From contig JAURPJ010000110.1 of the NCBI GenBank assembly GCA_030835305.1, positions 1 through 64,000 on the forward strand: a stretch of DNA of 64,000 bases. The letters are read 5' to 3'. Both the position numbers and the translations under genes were made by a program. Shown here piece by piece: positions 36,534 through 49,217 of this stretch (positions are counted from its first letter, which is position 1; every line of letters starts with the position of its first letter). The DNA is from Verrucomicrobiota bacterium (GTDB lineage Bacteria > Verrucomicrobiota > Verrucomicrobiia > Verrucomicrobiales > Akkermansiaceae). The notes under the pieces were generated by a model. It was not told the origin of the DNA. It did no database searches and saw only the letters and a program-made list of their open reading frames with translations.

Positions 36534-37283
36534 GTGACCGAACTCGAAACAGCCGTCCACGCCGCCAAGAAAGCGGGCAAACTCCTCCATGCTAATTTTC
36601 ACGGACCCAAGCATGTTGATGAAGCCCTCCATCACGACCTTAAACTCGCTCTCGACAAGGATTCCCAGGATCTAATCACCGGGATCATTCTCGACCGGCA
36701 CCCCGGACACGCCATCTACGGTGAGGAAGGATTGGCCGGCGATCAATCTTCCACCCATCAGTGGATCGTCGACCCCATCGATGGCACCGTCAACTTTTTC
36801 TACGGAATTCCGCATTTCTGCATTTCCATCGCCAAACGAGTCGACGGAGAGCTCGTTTTGGGTGTCATTTACGATCCCATGGTCAACGAGCTTTGGACGA
36901 TAGAAAAAGGGGGGCAACCTCTGCTAAATGGCAATCCGGTCACCGTGAGCAACCGCGAAAAACTGGAAGAATCCATTCTCTTCGTTGGCTGCGGCAAGGA
37001 TGAAGAAGCACTCGCCACCGGCCTCACCCGCTTCAAGAAAGGGTCTCTCAAAGCACGTAAAATGCGCATGATGGGATCGGCAGCTCTTGGAATGGCCTAC
37101 ATCGCCTGCGGGCGGCTTGATGCTTACATCGAGTCACGCATCTCGCTTTGGGACATTGCAGCCGGCCAGTTGATGATTGAAGCGACAGGCGGAATCGTCA
37201 ACCTCGTTCCTCACGAGAATAATTCTGATGTATACTCGATCGTTGCAAGCAACGGAAAAATCCCTATCGAAGAAATCCTATGA
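36534..37283 (+). CDS. Inositol monophosphatase family protein
   Basis: 249 residues, GTG start. The metal-binding motifs are IYGEEG, WIVDPIDGTVNFFYG and the late WDIAAGQLMIEATGG. Hydrolyses inositol-1-phosphate or a related sugar/nucleotide phosphate; SuhB-type members also bind RNA polymerase in E. coli. The stop overlaps the ispF ATG by 4 bp, so the two are co-translated; a link between them is not known. Confidence 0.93.
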   Translation: MTELETAVHAAKKAGKLLHANFHGPKHVDEALHHDLKLALDKDSQDLITGIILDRHPGHAIYGEEGLAGDQSSTHQWIVDPIDGTVNFFYGIPHFCISIAKRVDGELVLGVIYDPMVNELWTIEKGGQPLLNGNPVTVSNREKLEESILFVGCGKDEEALATGLTRFKKGSLKARKMRMMGSAALGMAYIACGRLDAYIESRISLWDIAAGQLMIEATGGIVNLVPHENNSDVYSIVASNGKIPIEEIL

Positions 37284-37768
37284 TTCGCTCAGGCATTGGA
37301 TACGACGTCCATCAATTTGCAGAGGGCCGCCCGTTGATTTTGGGTGGCGTCGAAATCCCACACACCCATGGGCTTGACGGACACTCGGATGCCGACGTCC
37401 TTAGTCATGCCATTGCCGATGCCATACTAGGTGCACTCGGTCTCCCCGATATTGGTTACTATTTCCCGCCGGGCGACGATTCCTGCAAAGACATCTGCTC
37501 GCTACGCATCCTCGAAAAATGCGCATCCTTGTGCGAGGAATACGATTACAAATTGATGAATGTCGATTCTGCCTTGGTTGCCGAAGCCCCCAGAGTCCTG
37601 CCCCATGCTCCCGCGATAAAAGAAAATATCGCCAAGTCACTGGGACTGACGCCTGCTGAAATTGGGATTAAAGCGACAACCAACGAGACGATGGGATTCG
37701 TTGGGCGCCGCGAAGGGATGGCGGCATTTGCCACTGCCTTGGTTGTAAAAAATGACTTCCTGAAATAG
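37280..37768 (+). CDS. ispF: 2-C-methyl-D-erythritol 2,4-cyclodiphosphate synthase
   Basis: 162 residues, normal length. IGYDVHQFAEGRPLILGGVE and HGLDGHSDADVLSHAI carry the zinc ligands (Asp, His, His); GLPDIGYYFPP and KATTNETMGFVGRREGMAA complete the family pattern. Makes MEcPP in the MEP pathway as a homotrimer. It converges with purF, with 9 bp between the stops. Confidence 0.97.
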   Translation: MIRSGIGYDVHQFAEGRPLILGGVEIPHTHGLDGHSDADVLSHAIADAILGALGLPDIGYYFPPGDDSCKDICSLRILEKCASLCEEYDYKLMNVDSALVAEAPRVLPHAPAIKENIAKSLGLTPAEIGIKATTNETMGFVGRREGMAAFATALVVKNDFLK

Positions 37769-37777
37769 ACGACTCAG

Positions 37778-39706
37778 TTAGAGGGCAAGATCATAGCTAC
37801 GACCGATCTTTCCCTCCCGCCAATCCATGAAGGCACGGTTGGCAACAGCAACTCCCCCGACCGTAGGATAATTTCCGGTGAAATACCAATCACCGAAATC
37901 CTCGGCAATAATCGACTTGTGAAGGTTTTCTACAGTCTGGTAGATCACCTCCACCTCACCATGCCAGTCAATATCTTCTGGATATACAATCTGCGCAATC
38001 TCTGCAGAAATTTCCTCGTCGGTGAAACCTGAATAGAGTTTTTGAACGGCATTGATTCGCTCCTCGCTGGGCTTTTCCATCTCCGCTTTACAGTCTTGAT
38101 AGACCTCCTCAATGAGGGCAGCGTTCCCGGAACGCTTGATCAAATTGATCGTTGCCTGAAACGCGATAAATTTTCCCATTTCCGACATATCGATACCGTA
38201 GCAATCCGGATATCGAATCTGCGGCGCAGTCGAGCAAATCACAATTTTACGTGGCTTCGTCCGGGCTAATATTTTGAGAATCGACTGTTTCAAAGTTGTT
38301 CCCCGAACGATTGAATCATCAAGCACAACGAGGTTTCCTCCCTCGGGAACGATCCCGTAAGTGATGTCGTAGACGTGCGAAACCAGCTGATTACGGCCGC
38401 TTTCCTGGGAAATAAAGGTTCGCAACTTGATGTCTTTATGTGCGATTTTTTCACCCACAGGCCAGTTTCGCATGACAAGCTCATCAAGCTTTTCCTCGTC
38501 CAGTTCGCCTGCCTTCAAGGCGCTCAACATATCGGCATGCACCATTTTACGACGATAAAATCGCAAGCCATCCATCAAACCGTAGTAAGCGGTCTCAGCG
38601 GTATTTGGGACAAACGAGAAAACTGAATTCTTAAAATCATGATCGATGGACTCGACAATCTGCTCCACCAGCGCAGAGCCCATCGCTTTGCGTTCACGAT
38701 AAATCTCAGGATCATTTCCACGTGAGAAATAAATCCGCTCGAAGGAACAAGGCTGGGGTTTGATCTGATCCGCAAACCGCTCGGACTGATAATCACCATT
38801 ATTCTTGACCGTCATCACCGTCCCCGGGGTCAGCTCAGTAACTTCCTCCTGTTCGGCCTCAAAAACCGTCATGAGAGGCACCCGCTCGCTGGCAAACGCA
38901 ATAACTTCATCTGTTTCGTAATAATAACAGGGTCGAATCCCGCGGGGATCCCTCATCACAAATAAGTCACCATTCCCTACGACTCCCGAAATACAATATC
39001 CGCCATCCCAGCCCTTCGCCGATTCAGCGACGATGTGAGCGAGATTGAGCCTCGCGGAAATTTTTTCGGCCGTATGATATCCGGGGATTCCCTCGGCTCT
39101 GAGCTCGTGATAAATGTCAGTATGAGCTTCATCGAGATGGAATCCAATCTCCTCAAGCACAGTTTGGGTATCTGTTCCAAAAACCGGATGCTGCCCCCGA
39201 TCCATCATGCGCTCGTTCAGCTCATTAGTATTCGTCATATTGAAGTTGCCCATCACCATCAGGGTCCGGGTGGGCCAGTTGCTGCGTCGCAGGTAAGGGT
39301 GGCATGATCCATTGTCGAACTGCCCAGACGTACCGTAACGCAGATGCCCCATGTAAACATCCCCCGCAAAGTCAAAGCACCGTCGAAGATCCTCCGGATT
39401 ATTCTCGTCAAGCTCTCCTTTCCGGTGCTTTTTACTCAAGCTCTTCAGTTCGGATCGAAAAAGCTTTGCGAGTGAGTCCTTCTTCGAATCCCGACGCCGA
39501 AAAATGTAAGGTTGTCCGGCCGGCATCCCAATCTTCGCGCAACCAATCCCAACCCCATCCTGGCCGCGATTGTGCTGCTTTTCCATGAGAAGAAAGAGCT
39601 TATTAAAGCCCCAAAGAGCGGAGCCATACTTATCCTGATAGAAGGCCAACGGTTTTTTGAGGCGAACCACGGCAATGCCGCATTCGTGGGTGAGACGGTC
39701 ACTCAT
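37778..39706 (-). CDS. purF: Amidophosphoribosyltransferase, long form
   Basis: First committed step of purine synthesis: PRPP + glutamine to phosphoribosylamine. The N-terminal Ntn-hydrolase half begins at Cys9 (MSDRLTHECGIAVV), so an 8-residue leader must be removed. MGHLRYGTSG and VMRDPRGIRP are conserved, and the PRPP loop is VVLDDSIVRGTT. At 642 residues it is much longer than E. coli PurF (505); extra segments around residues 60-110 and a C-terminal extension of about 100 residues account for this. Such long forms are known in Bacteroidota. Twenty bases separate it from the purM stop, so the two purine genes are probably one operon. Confidence 0.9.
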   Translation of the reverse strand: MSDRLTHECGIAVVRLKKPLAFYQDKYGSALWGFNKLFLLMEKQHNRGQDGVGIGCAKIGMPAGQPYIFRRRDSKKDSLAKLFRSELKSLSKKHRKGELDENNPEDLRRCFDFAGDVYMGHLRYGTSGQFDNGSCHPYLRRSNWPTRTLMVMGNFNMTNTNELNERMMDRGQHPVFGTDTQTVLEEIGFHLDEAHTDIYHELRAEGIPGYHTAEKISARLNLAHIVAESAKGWDGGYCISGVVGNGDLFVMRDPRGIRPCYYYETDEVIAFASERVPLMTVFEAEQEEVTELTPGTVMTVKNNGDYQSERFADQIKPQPCSFERIYFSRGNDPEIYRERKAMGSALVEQIVESIDHDFKNSVFSFVPNTAETAYYGLMDGLRFYRRKMVHADMLSALKAGELDEEKLDELVMRNWPVGEKIAHKDIKLRTFISQESGRNQLVSHVYDITYGIVPEGGNLVVLDDSIVRGTTLKQSILKILARTKPRKIVICSTAPQIRYPDCYGIDMSEMGKFIAFQATINLIKRSGNAALIEEVYQDCKAEMEKPSEERINAVQKLYSGFTDEEISAEIAQIVYPEDIDWHGEVEVIYQTVENLHKSIIAEDFGDWYFTGNYPTVGGVAVANRAFMDWREGKIGRSYDLAL

Positions 39707-39725
39707 GATTTATTCGGGGCTAGGG

Positions 39726-40718
39726 CTAGGATTTCACCTCAACGGTGACACCATCACCTGAACGGATCTTGCCAAGGACCTGACCTCCCGGACCGGCGGA
39801 ACAGGCCGCGTCGGCACTGTCAGGACTCACGATGGCCACCCACCCGATTCCCATGTTGAAGGCGTTGAATCGATCCTCCGGATCTGTGTGAGCGAGCAAT
39901 TTCTGCACCGGCTCGTTCTCCCAAAATGGGATCGTGAGATCGGCACCCATTCCACGAAAGAGACGCTCAAGATTTTCAGGAAGTCCGCCGCCCGTGATAT
40001 GAGCGAAGGCTTTGGCCCGGAGACCATCACCCTTAAAAACGTTGGTTACGTCGTGGTAAAGTCGTGTGGGGGCGAGCATCGACTTGATCTCGTCCTCGCT
40101 AAACTCAGAACCGTGTTCCGCAAGAATCCTGCGGCAAAGGCTCCAGCCGTTTGCATGAAAACCATCGGACGCGTAGCCGATTAAAACATCACCTTCTTGA
40201 ATCGTTTCAGGTTGGATCAAATCCTCTTTCTCAACCGCTCCGATACAAAATCCCGAAAGTTCCACCACATCGGGAGGAACAAGGCCGGGCATTTCAGCAG
40301 TCTCTCCGCCGGCCAAAATACAACCACAGTCTTCGAGGTAGTCACACATCCCTGAGATTAATCGCTTGATGCGTTCGGGATGAAGCTTCTCGATCCCGAT
40401 ATAATCAAGGAAGAGCAGCGGGTCTCCACCAGTCGTGATGATATCGTTCACACTCATCGCAACCAGATCTTTCCCGGCCTCGGCTTCCATCCCGTATTCG
40501 AGAAGAAGCTCCAACTTGGTTCCAACTCCGTCGCATCCCGTTACAATAACCGGATTATTATAACCACTCAGGTCAAATGCCGCAGCGAAAAGACCAAAAG
40601 AGTTATAAAGCTGACGTTGCTTTTGAGTGCGGAAGACATCCGCCTTTATTTCGTTGACCAAAGCCGCAGCGGCCCGAGTATCAACTCCTGCTTCTTGGTA
40701 AGTAACCTGTTTACCCAT
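39726..40718 (-). CDS. purM: Phosphoribosylformylglycinamidine cyclo-ligase
   Basis: 330 residues. TYQEAGVDTRAAAALV, GCDGVGTKLELLLEYG, AMSVNDIITTGGDPLLFLDY, LAGGETAEMPGL and the catalytic-loop ITGGGLPENLERL identify AIR synthetase, which closes the imidazole ring with ATP. Upstream of purF on the same strand; together they cover steps 1 and 5 of de novo purine synthesis. Confidence 0.96.
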   Translation of the reverse strand: MGKQVTYQEAGVDTRAAAALVNEIKADVFRTQKQRQLYNSFGLFAAAFDLSGYNNPVIVTGCDGVGTKLELLLEYGMEAEAGKDLVAMSVNDIITTGGDPLLFLDYIGIEKLHPERIKRLISGMCDYLEDCGCILAGGETAEMPGLVPPDVVELSGFCIGAVEKEDLIQPETIQEGDVLIGYASDGFHANGWSLCRRILAEHGSEFSEDEIKSMLAPTRLYHDVTNVFKGDGLRAKAFAHITGGGLPENLERLFRGMGADLTIPFWENEPVQKLLAHTDPEDRFNAFNMGIGWVAIVSPDSADAACSAGPGGQVLGKIRSGDGVTVEVKS

Positions 40719-40832
40719 GCGCTAGTCCCCTTGTAATCTCCCCATCTCAATCGTCACGCCTTTTTCCTCGTCATTTCACCGATCCGTTGGGAATTTTAAA
40801 GAAAACACGCCGTCTGGCGTATTAAACTGAAG

Positions 40833-41615
40833 ATGAAAATCTTGATTTTATCAATAGCCCTGGCCCTCTGTGCTACTGCGGAGCCCGCTTGGCTGGAAGA
40901 CGTCAATATCCCGCAAAAGAGTGCTCTCAGGGAGATCTCACCCACCAACCTCGCCTACTCGATGACTTGGGATGGTCGGGTCAAAGCCGGTAGCTTCAAT
41001 ATTCTGTTTGGAGAAAAAGATACCCGCTACCCCAAGCATTTTCTTGTCAGAGCTTATGGAGGAAGCACTGGGTGGGCGCATGCGCTCTTTCCATACAAAT
41101 TCAACTATACCAGCTTCCTTAATCCCAAAACCTTTCGTCCCATCATGTTTGTGGGGACCGAAAAGGAACGCACGAAGCTGGACACGTTGAGCTACCGCTT
41201 CAATTCCAAAGGAGTTACCGGAACCCAGAAAAAGACCCGGGACGGCAAAGTGGAAAGCGATGCATCCTCTTTTCCCTATCCCTACTCCCTTGATCTTTTT
41301 AGTGGGCTCCTTCAAATCCGGAGCATGCCACTCAACGACGGCGATGAAGTGGTCATGCCATTTCATCCAATTGCCAACCCCTATCTCGCCAGGATTCAAG
41401 TAATAGGACGAGAAATTCACATGGGGCGGAGATGCATCAAGCTCAACGTGGGCCTCCAGAAAATCGACCACGACATGTCCCTGAAGCACTACAAAAAACT
41501 CAAGGCCGCGACAGTCTGGCTATCTGATGACGAGTGGCGGGTCCCTGTCGAAATCAACGCCAAGGTCTTTGTGGGACACGTGAGAGTCTTCCTGACCAAA
41601 CACGAAAATCTCTAG
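40833..41615 (+). CDS. Exported DUF3108-type protein
   Basis: 260 residues with a short signal peptide (MKILILSIALALCATAEPAW). The body is predicted to be a beta-barrel-like DUF3108 domain: LAYSMTWDGRVKAGSFNI, YRFNSKGVTGTQKKTRDGK, PYPYSLDLFSGLLQIR and a C-terminal DDEWRVPVEINAKVFVGHV. Family members are periplasmic, of unknown function. Converges with ilvD. Confidence 0.8.
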   Translation: MKILILSIALALCATAEPAWLEDVNIPQKSALREISPTNLAYSMTWDGRVKAGSFNILFGEKDTRYPKHFLVRAYGGSTGWAHALFPYKFNYTSFLNPKTFRPIMFVGTEKERTKLDTLSYRFNSKGVTGTQKKTRDGKVESDASSFPYPYSLDLFSGLLQIRSMPLNDGDEVVMPFHPIANPYLARIQVIGREIHMGRRCIKLNVGLQKIDHDMSLKHYKKLKAATVWLSDDEWRVPVEINAKVFVGHVRVFLTKHENL

Positions 41616-41643
41616 CCGTAAAACTTGATCAGGCGGATAGACC

Positions 41644-43335
41644 CTACTTGTCAGTGACCGCTCCCTCGCTCGCGCTGGTTACCAACTTGGCATATTTCGC
41701 CAGCACTCCACGGGTGTAGCGCGGCTCGGGCTGCACCCATTTCGAGCGACGGGATTCGAGGTCGGCGTCAGTAAATATTTCGTTATTTTCGGCATCAATA
41801 GTGATAGTGTCGCCTTCTTCGAGAAGACCGATGGGACCGCCTTCGAATGCTTCCGGGGTTATATGGCCAACCACGAATCCGTGACTACCTCCTGAAAATC
41901 GCCCATCGGTGATCAGGGCGACCTTGTCTCCAAGACCGCGCCCCATAACCGCGGCGGTTGGTCCAAGCATTTCGCGCATGCCCGGTCCGCCTTTTGGACC
42001 TTCGCGACGAATCACAATAACATCGCCGGCCTCGATCTTTCCGCTCAAAATAGCTCCCATGCCTTCTTCCTCGGACTCGAAGACGCGGGCACGACCCGTG
42101 AAGGAAAGTCCTTCTTTGCCCGAAATTTTAGCAACCGAACCAGCGGGGGCAAGGTTGCCGTAAAGAATCCGCAGGTGGCTGTCTTTTTTGACCGGGTTAT
42201 CGATAGAGCGGACAACATCTTGTCCCTCCGGAAACTCAAGCGGTGAATTGGCGAGGTTCTCTGCGACGGTTTTGCCCGTCACCGTCAGGCAATCCCCGTG
42301 CAAAAGCCCTTCCTTGAGAAGCAACTTCATCAAAGGGATCAATCCTCCGATTTTCACCATCTCGCTCATGACGTATTTGCCACTCGGCTTGAGGTCGGCC
42401 AATACCGGAACACGCTTTCCGATCTCAGTAAAATCATCAATCGAAAGCTCAACATCGGCCGCATGAGCCATCGCAAGAAGATGAAGTACGGCGTTGGTCG
42501 AACCTCCCAGCGTAATCACCACTGTAATGGCATTTTCAAACGCTTTGCGGGTCATAATGTCGCGCGGCTTGATCCCCTTCTCGAGCAGATGCAGCACCGC
42601 CGCGCCAGCATCAAATGAATCCCGCTTTTTGTCGTCACTGATGGCCGCTTGGGCCGAACTATTGGGAAGGCTCATTCCGAGCGCCTCAATCGCACTCGCC
42701 ATGGTGTTGGCTGTATACATCCCACCACAGGATCCCGGACCGGGAATCGCTTTCTCCTCAACCTCCTGGAGCTCCTCGTCAGAGTATTCACCGCTAGCGT
42801 GCTTTCCAACCGCTTCAAAAACCGAGACGATATCTAGTTCTTTCTCCTCACCCTTCAACTTCGCACATCCCGGCAAGATCGTTCCGCCGTAGACAAAAAC
42901 GGAAGGCCGGTTCATCCGCGCCATCGCAATAATGCAAGCCGGCATATTCTTATCACAACCACCGATCGCGACATAGCCGTCCATTCCTTCACAGCCCACC
43001 ACCGTTTCAATCGAATCGGCAATCACCTCCCGACTCACGAGTGAATATTTCATACCCTCGGTCCCCATCGAGATTCCGTCGGAAATTGTGATCGTATTGA
43101 AAATGACAGATTTTCCGCCTGCCGCGTTGATGCCATTGGCCGACTCGGTGGCGAGGCCATCAATATGAAAATTACAGGGCGTTACCTGACTCCAGGTCGA
43201 GGCAACCCCGATTTTAGGTTTCTCAAAATCGTCTTTTTCAAAACCCACCGGATAGAGCATTGCCCGGCTGGGGGCACGATCCGGGCCATCAAGTACCTTG
43301 GAGGAAAACTCGCGCATATTTGGAGTGTCACACAT
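41644..43335 (-). CDS. ilvD: Dihydroxy-acid dehydratase
   Basis: Third step of valine/isoleucine synthesis, a [Fe-S] enzyme. From ATG 43335 ([15 protein letters not shown]) the protein is 563 residues, the usual length; the longer open frame upstream overlaps the divergent serA region and has no family similarity. Cluster-binding Cys residues sit in [17 protein letters not shown] and [13 protein letters not shown]; the late [11 protein letters not shown] is the catalytic-Ser region. It is divergent from serA, with 167 bp between them. Confidence 0.95.
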   Translation of the reverse strand: MCDTPNMREFSSKVLDGPDRAPSRAMLYPVGFEKDDFEKPKIGVASTWSQVTPCNFHIDGLATESANGINAAGGKSVIFNTITISDGISMGTEGMKYSLVSREVIADSIETVVGCEGMDGYVAIGGCDKNMPACIIAMARMNRPSVFVYGGTILPGCAKLKGEEKELDIVSVFEAVGKHASGEYSDEELQEVEEKAIPGPGSCGGMYTANTMASAIEALGMSLPNSSAQAAISDDKKRDSFDAGAAVLHLLEKGIKPRDIMTRKAFENAITVVITLGGSTNAVLHLLAMAHAADVELSIDDFTEIGKRVPVLADLKPSGKYVMSEMVKIGGLIPLMKLLLKEGLLHGDCLTVTGKTVAENLANSPLEFPEGQDVVRSIDNPVKKDSHLRILYGNLAPAGSVAKISGKEGLSFTGRARVFESEEEGMGAILSGKIEAGDVIVIRREGPKGGPGMREMLGPTAAVMGRGLGDKVALITDGRFSGGSHGFVVGHITPEAFEGGPIGLLEEGDTITIDAENNEIFTDADLESRRSKWVQPEPRYTRGVLAKYAKLVTSASEGAVTDK

Positions 43336-43502
43336 GTTGCAGGGACTTTTCCCCTCCACGCCAAAAACTGCAAGCCTGATCGGCACAGAGGGGCCGCCTT
43401 TCCCAAACAGCTCTCCTTGCCCGGCCAATGTCAGCGATGCCGGACGAATTTGGAAGGCAGGCTCTTGCTTTCGTTGCAATCCTACGCTACCGCTACGCCG
43501 AC

Positions 43503-45104
43503 ATGCCAAGCCGAGTTCTGGTTTCCGACCCTATTTCCGAAAAAGGTGTTGAGCTTCTCAATGCCCATCCCGATATCACTGCTGACTTCAAAATCGGCCT
43601 CCCTCCTGAAGAACTTCTCTCCATTATTGGGGAATACGACGCTCTTATCGTAAGGTCCCAGACCAAAGTCACCGCAGAGGTATTTGCGGCAGCAACCAAG
43701 CTAAAGGCCGTCGGTCGTGCCGGGGTTGGAGTCGACAACATCGATCGTGAGGCCGCCAACTCCCACGGAGTGATCGTGATGAACACTCCCACCGGCAACA
43801 CCATTTCCACCGCCGAGCACGCCTTCACTTTGATGTGTGCCACGGCTCGAAATATCGCCCTCGGTCACGCCGGAGTCATCGCCGGAGATTTCAAAACCGC
43901 CCGCAAAGCCTATCAGGGCATCGAGCTGAATGGCAAAACTCTTGCCATTATCGGCATGGGCCGGATTGGCTCGGAGTTCGCCAAACGAGCTCAGGCCTTC
44001 AACATGAAGATTGTCGCATACGATCCCTTCCTCACCCAATCACGTGCCGACGAAATGAAGGTCAAACTTGCGGGCACTCCCGACGAAGCGCTCGCTGGAG
44101 CCGACGTTGTCACGCTGCACGTTCCGATGACCGAAGACACCCGGCATATTCTCAATACCGAACGCCTCTCGCTGATGAATCAGGGAGCGATTGTCATCAA
44201 CTGCGCCCGCGGTGGCCTCATCGACGAGGTCGCCCTCAAAGCAGCCATCGACACCGGCCATATTGCAGGCTGCGGACTAGATGTTTTTGAGGAGGAACCT
44301 CCTTCCGCCGATCATCCCCTATTCTCCCTCGACAAACACATTAGCTTCACCCCTCACCTCGGAGCATCGACCAACGAAGCTCAGGAAAACGTCGGGATTC
44401 AGGTCGCCGAACAAATCCGCGACTTCTGCGCGACCGGAGAGATCCGCAACGCCATCAACATGCCGTCGATGGATGCCGCCGCGTTGAACGAACTCGGCTG
44501 CTACATCGACATCGCAAACGGCCTCGGCAAAATCCTCGCCAAGATTGGCCCCGACAACCCAGACTCCCTCCGGGTCTCTTATCACGGTCCCATTTCGAAA
44601 AAGGACACCGCTCTCATCTCTCGAAGCGTTCTCACCAGCTTTCTTGAAGCAGCTCGCTGTGACGGACAAGTCAACATCGTCAACGCCCCAGCCGTCGCCA
44701 AGGAGATGGGGCTCGACACCATCGAATCCACAATCAACGCCGCCACCGAATTCAGCGAGCTGATCGTCGCCGAACTCAAAAAAGGAGAGATCCGCTATCG
44801 GGTCTCGGGAACCGTCATCGGCAAATCGCCCCGCATCGTCGAAATCGACAAGCTCTACGTCGACATCAACACCAAGGGTCATTTCCTCGTCGTCAAAAAT
44901 GATGATCGGCCCGGCATGGTTGGTGTCATCGGGACCGAACTCGGAAATGCCAAGGCCAACATTGCCAACCTCTCACTCGCCCGGAACAGCTCGGGAGGCA
45001 GTGCACTCACTGTGATTGAACTGGATGCCCCGCTCGAACCATCCGTCATGACGACGATTCGGGAGACTGAAGGCGTTATCTACGCGACCGGCGTGACACT
45101 TTAG
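43503..45104 (+). CDS. serA: D-3-phosphoglycerate dehydrogenase
   Basis: First enzyme of serine synthesis (NAD+). From ATG 43503 ([15 protein letters not shown]) it is 533 residues, the long type. The NAD domain shows [32 protein letters not shown] (Arg), FEEEPP (Glu) and FTPHLGAST (His) supply the catalytic set. An intervening ASB domain and a C-terminal ACT domain ([18 protein letters not shown]) follow, pointing to allosteric feedback by serine. The in-frame codons upstream of 43503 lack similarity to the family. Confidence 0.96.
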   Translation: MPSRVLVSDPISEKGVELLNAHPDITADFKIGLPPEELLSIIGEYDALIVRSQTKVTAEVFAAATKLKAVGRAGVGVDNIDREAANSHGVIVMNTPTGNTISTAEHAFTLMCATARNIALGHAGVIAGDFKTARKAYQGIELNGKTLAIIGMGRIGSEFAKRAQAFNMKIVAYDPFLTQSRADEMKVKLAGTPDEALAGADVVTLHVPMTEDTRHILNTERLSLMNQGAIVINCARGGLIDEVALKAAIDTGHIAGCGLDVFEEEPPSADHPLFSLDKHISFTPHLGASTNEAQENVGIQVAEQIRDFCATGEIRNAINMPSMDAAALNELGCYIDIANGLGKILAKIGPDNPDSLRVSYHGPISKKDTALISRSVLTSFLEAARCDGQVNIVNAPAVAKEMGLDTIESTINAATEFSELIVAELKKGEIRYRVSGTVIGKSPRIVEIDKLYVDINTKGHFLVVKNDDRPGMVGVIGTELGNAKANIANLSLARNSSGGSALTVIELDAPLEPSVMTTIRETEGVIYATGVTL

Positions 45105-45116
45105 GTCAAAAGCAAA

Positions 45117-45974
45117 TCACCGCCCGTCCAGAATCGGCGCGAGCTTCTGCACCGTTTCCGGCGGCCACGCACTCTTCGGGGTAAAAATGGCGGCATCGAG
45201 CGATTGATGCTCGGGCCAATCCGGCTCCGCGGGGATTTTGGAAATGGCCCGCTTGATGATTTGTGCGCTCATTTTGGCATTGGCTGCCAAATGCTCCACG
45301 ACCGAGCTAGCCTCGACAGACTCCTCACCTTCCCTCCAACAATCGTAATCCGTGACCATTCCCAGAGTGGCCAGCGCGATCTCGGCTTCTCGTGCCAATT
45401 TGGCCTCCGGAAGATTCGTCATCCCAATGATATCGAAGCCGAAATGTCGGTAGTAGTGCGACTCCGACTTGGTTGAAAATGCCGGCCCATCCATGCAAAC
45501 ATACGTTCCACCATTGTGGATCCCAGCGCCTTCGGCCCGTCCCGCTTCAGCCAAAATCGCGCGTAACCCCGAGCTGATCGGCTCCGCAAATCCAACGTGA
45601 GCGACAATGCCCTCACCAAAGAAAGTGTGATTGGCCCGTTGGCTGGTGCGGTCAAAATATTGATCGGGAAGTACCACCGAGCGAGGCGGATACTCCTCCT
45701 TCAGACTGCCTACGGCAGTCGCACAAATCACCCAGCGAATTCCAAGTGACCGAAGAGCCCAAAAGTTTGCGCGGTGATTCACCTCGGTCGGAAGAATCGT
45801 GTGATTTTGGCCATGCCGGGAAAGAAACCAGATTTGCCGACCTTCGTAAGTGCCGCCGACCAAATCGTCCGACGGATCGCCAAACGGCGTTTTTACTTGG
45901 CATTTTTCTACATTCTCCAGTCCGTCGAATCCGGACACTCCACTCCCGCCAATGATTCCAATTGCTGCACTCAT
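45117..45974 (-). CDS. mtnP: S-methyl-5'-thioadenosine phosphorylase
   Basis: 285 residues. GIIGGSGVSGFDGLENVEK (phosphate site), LSRHGQNHTILPTEVNHRAN, AVGSLKEEYPPRSVVLPDQY, MDGPAFSTKSESH and IGMTNLPEAKLAREAEIA match MTAP of the PNP family. Salvages methylthioadenosine to adenine and methylthioribose-1-phosphate. Its start overlaps the stop of the DUF368 gene by 4 bp. Converges with serA (12 bp). Confidence 0.94.
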   Translation of the reverse strand: MSAAIGIIGGSGVSGFDGLENVEKCQVKTPFGDPSDDLVGGTYEGRQIWFLSRHGQNHTILPTEVNHRANFWALRSLGIRWVICATAVGSLKEEYPPRSVVLPDQYFDRTSQRANHTFFGEGIVAHVGFAEPISSGLRAILAEAGRAEGAGIHNGGTYVCMDGPAFSTKSESHYYRHFGFDIIGMTNLPEAKLAREAEIALATLGMVTDYDCWREGEESVEASSVVEHLAANAKMSAQIIKRAISKIPAEPDWPEHQSLDAAIFTPKSAWPPETVQKLAPILDGR

Positions 45975-46909
45975 CCTTTGCTATTCTTGTTTGAAAAATA
46001 CTCGGTGACCAAAATCAAGATAATGCCCAGAGCGACCGCACCCAGTTGAAGCCATGCCCCACCGGTCGACAGATCAGGAACATGCCAGTTCTCGTAACCG
46101 ACAATCTTATCTTCAGGGCCGTCCTTTTTTTCGATGGTTTCCAAAACCTTGTCCTTCCATGGCCAAATGATAACGAGAGATCCGGCAACAAACCCGGTGA
46201 TCGTCCCAATCGCACGGTCGTGATGTTCTCGGAACAACCAGCTCAAAAACCTCGAGAGAACCAGAAGCCCGACCAACGCCCCGATTCCTACTGGGAGGAT
46301 GACTGAAAACACGACGCTGAAATCTCCCGAAGTCAGCGCATTTACCGAACTAAGGACCAGTCGATAATTTCCCATCAGAAGAAGAACAAAGGAACCGCTC
46401 AGCCCGGGAATGATCATGCTGCACATGGCAGCGACGCCACAGAGCATGAGATAAACGAAATCCTTATTCTCGGAAGCCGGGGTCAGAAAAGCCATCGAGA
46501 CCGCGATCGCAGCCCCAATAAAAAACACGGTAATGACGTCGGCACTCCAGCTTTTGACAGCCTTGCCAACCGATGGGGTGGAAGCCGCGATCAACCCGAA
46601 AAAGACCGACCAGATCAGCTTGGGATGATTTTTGAATTCATACTCAAGCACCTGCGCAAGCGTGATGATACTGACGCCTACGCCCAGCATGAGCGCCGTC
46701 AGGAAAAGGCCATCGACCTTTTTCCAAAGCGCTCCGATCTTGAAACCCAGTCCAAGCTTCAGAGCCTCGGCATCGAAGGACTTCAGGGCGTCGATAAGGC
46801 GTTCGTAAATTCCGGTAATGAGCGCAATCGTCCCCCCGGAAACGCCGGGCACGACGTTGGCCGCACCCATCGCGAATCCTTTCAGGAAAGTGGCGACCTC
46901 GTCTCTCAT
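45971..46909 (-). CDS. DUF368 / PopT-type polytopic membrane protein
   Basis: 312 residues with about eight predicted membrane helices. AANVVPGVSGGTIALITGIYE and MIIPGLSGSFVLLLMGNYR are the inverted-repeat re-entrant motifs of the DUF368 family, members of which have been reported as undecaprenyl-phosphate flippases that recycle the cell-envelope lipid carrier. Co-translated with mtnP (ATGA overlap), which lies downstream. Confidence 0.9.
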   Translation of the reverse strand: MRDEVATFLKGFAMGAANVVPGVSGGTIALITGIYERLIDALKSFDAEALKLGLGFKIGALWKKVDGLFLTALMLGVGVSIITLAQVLEYEFKNHPKLIWSVFFGLIAASTPSVGKAVKSWSADVITVFFIGAAIAVSMAFLTPASENKDFVYLMLCGVAAMCSMIIPGLSGSFVLLLMGNYRLVLSSVNALTSGDFSVVFSVILPVGIGALVGLLVLSRFLSWLFREHHDRAIGTITGFVAGSLVIIWPWKDKVLETIEKKDGPEDKIVGYENWHVPDLSTGGAWLQLGAVALGIILILVTEYFSNKNSKG

Positions 46910-46926
46910 CAGCCGGAAATCGGGAA

Positions 46927-49203
<2,277 letters not shown>

Positions 49204-49217
49204 TTAACGTTTCACCC

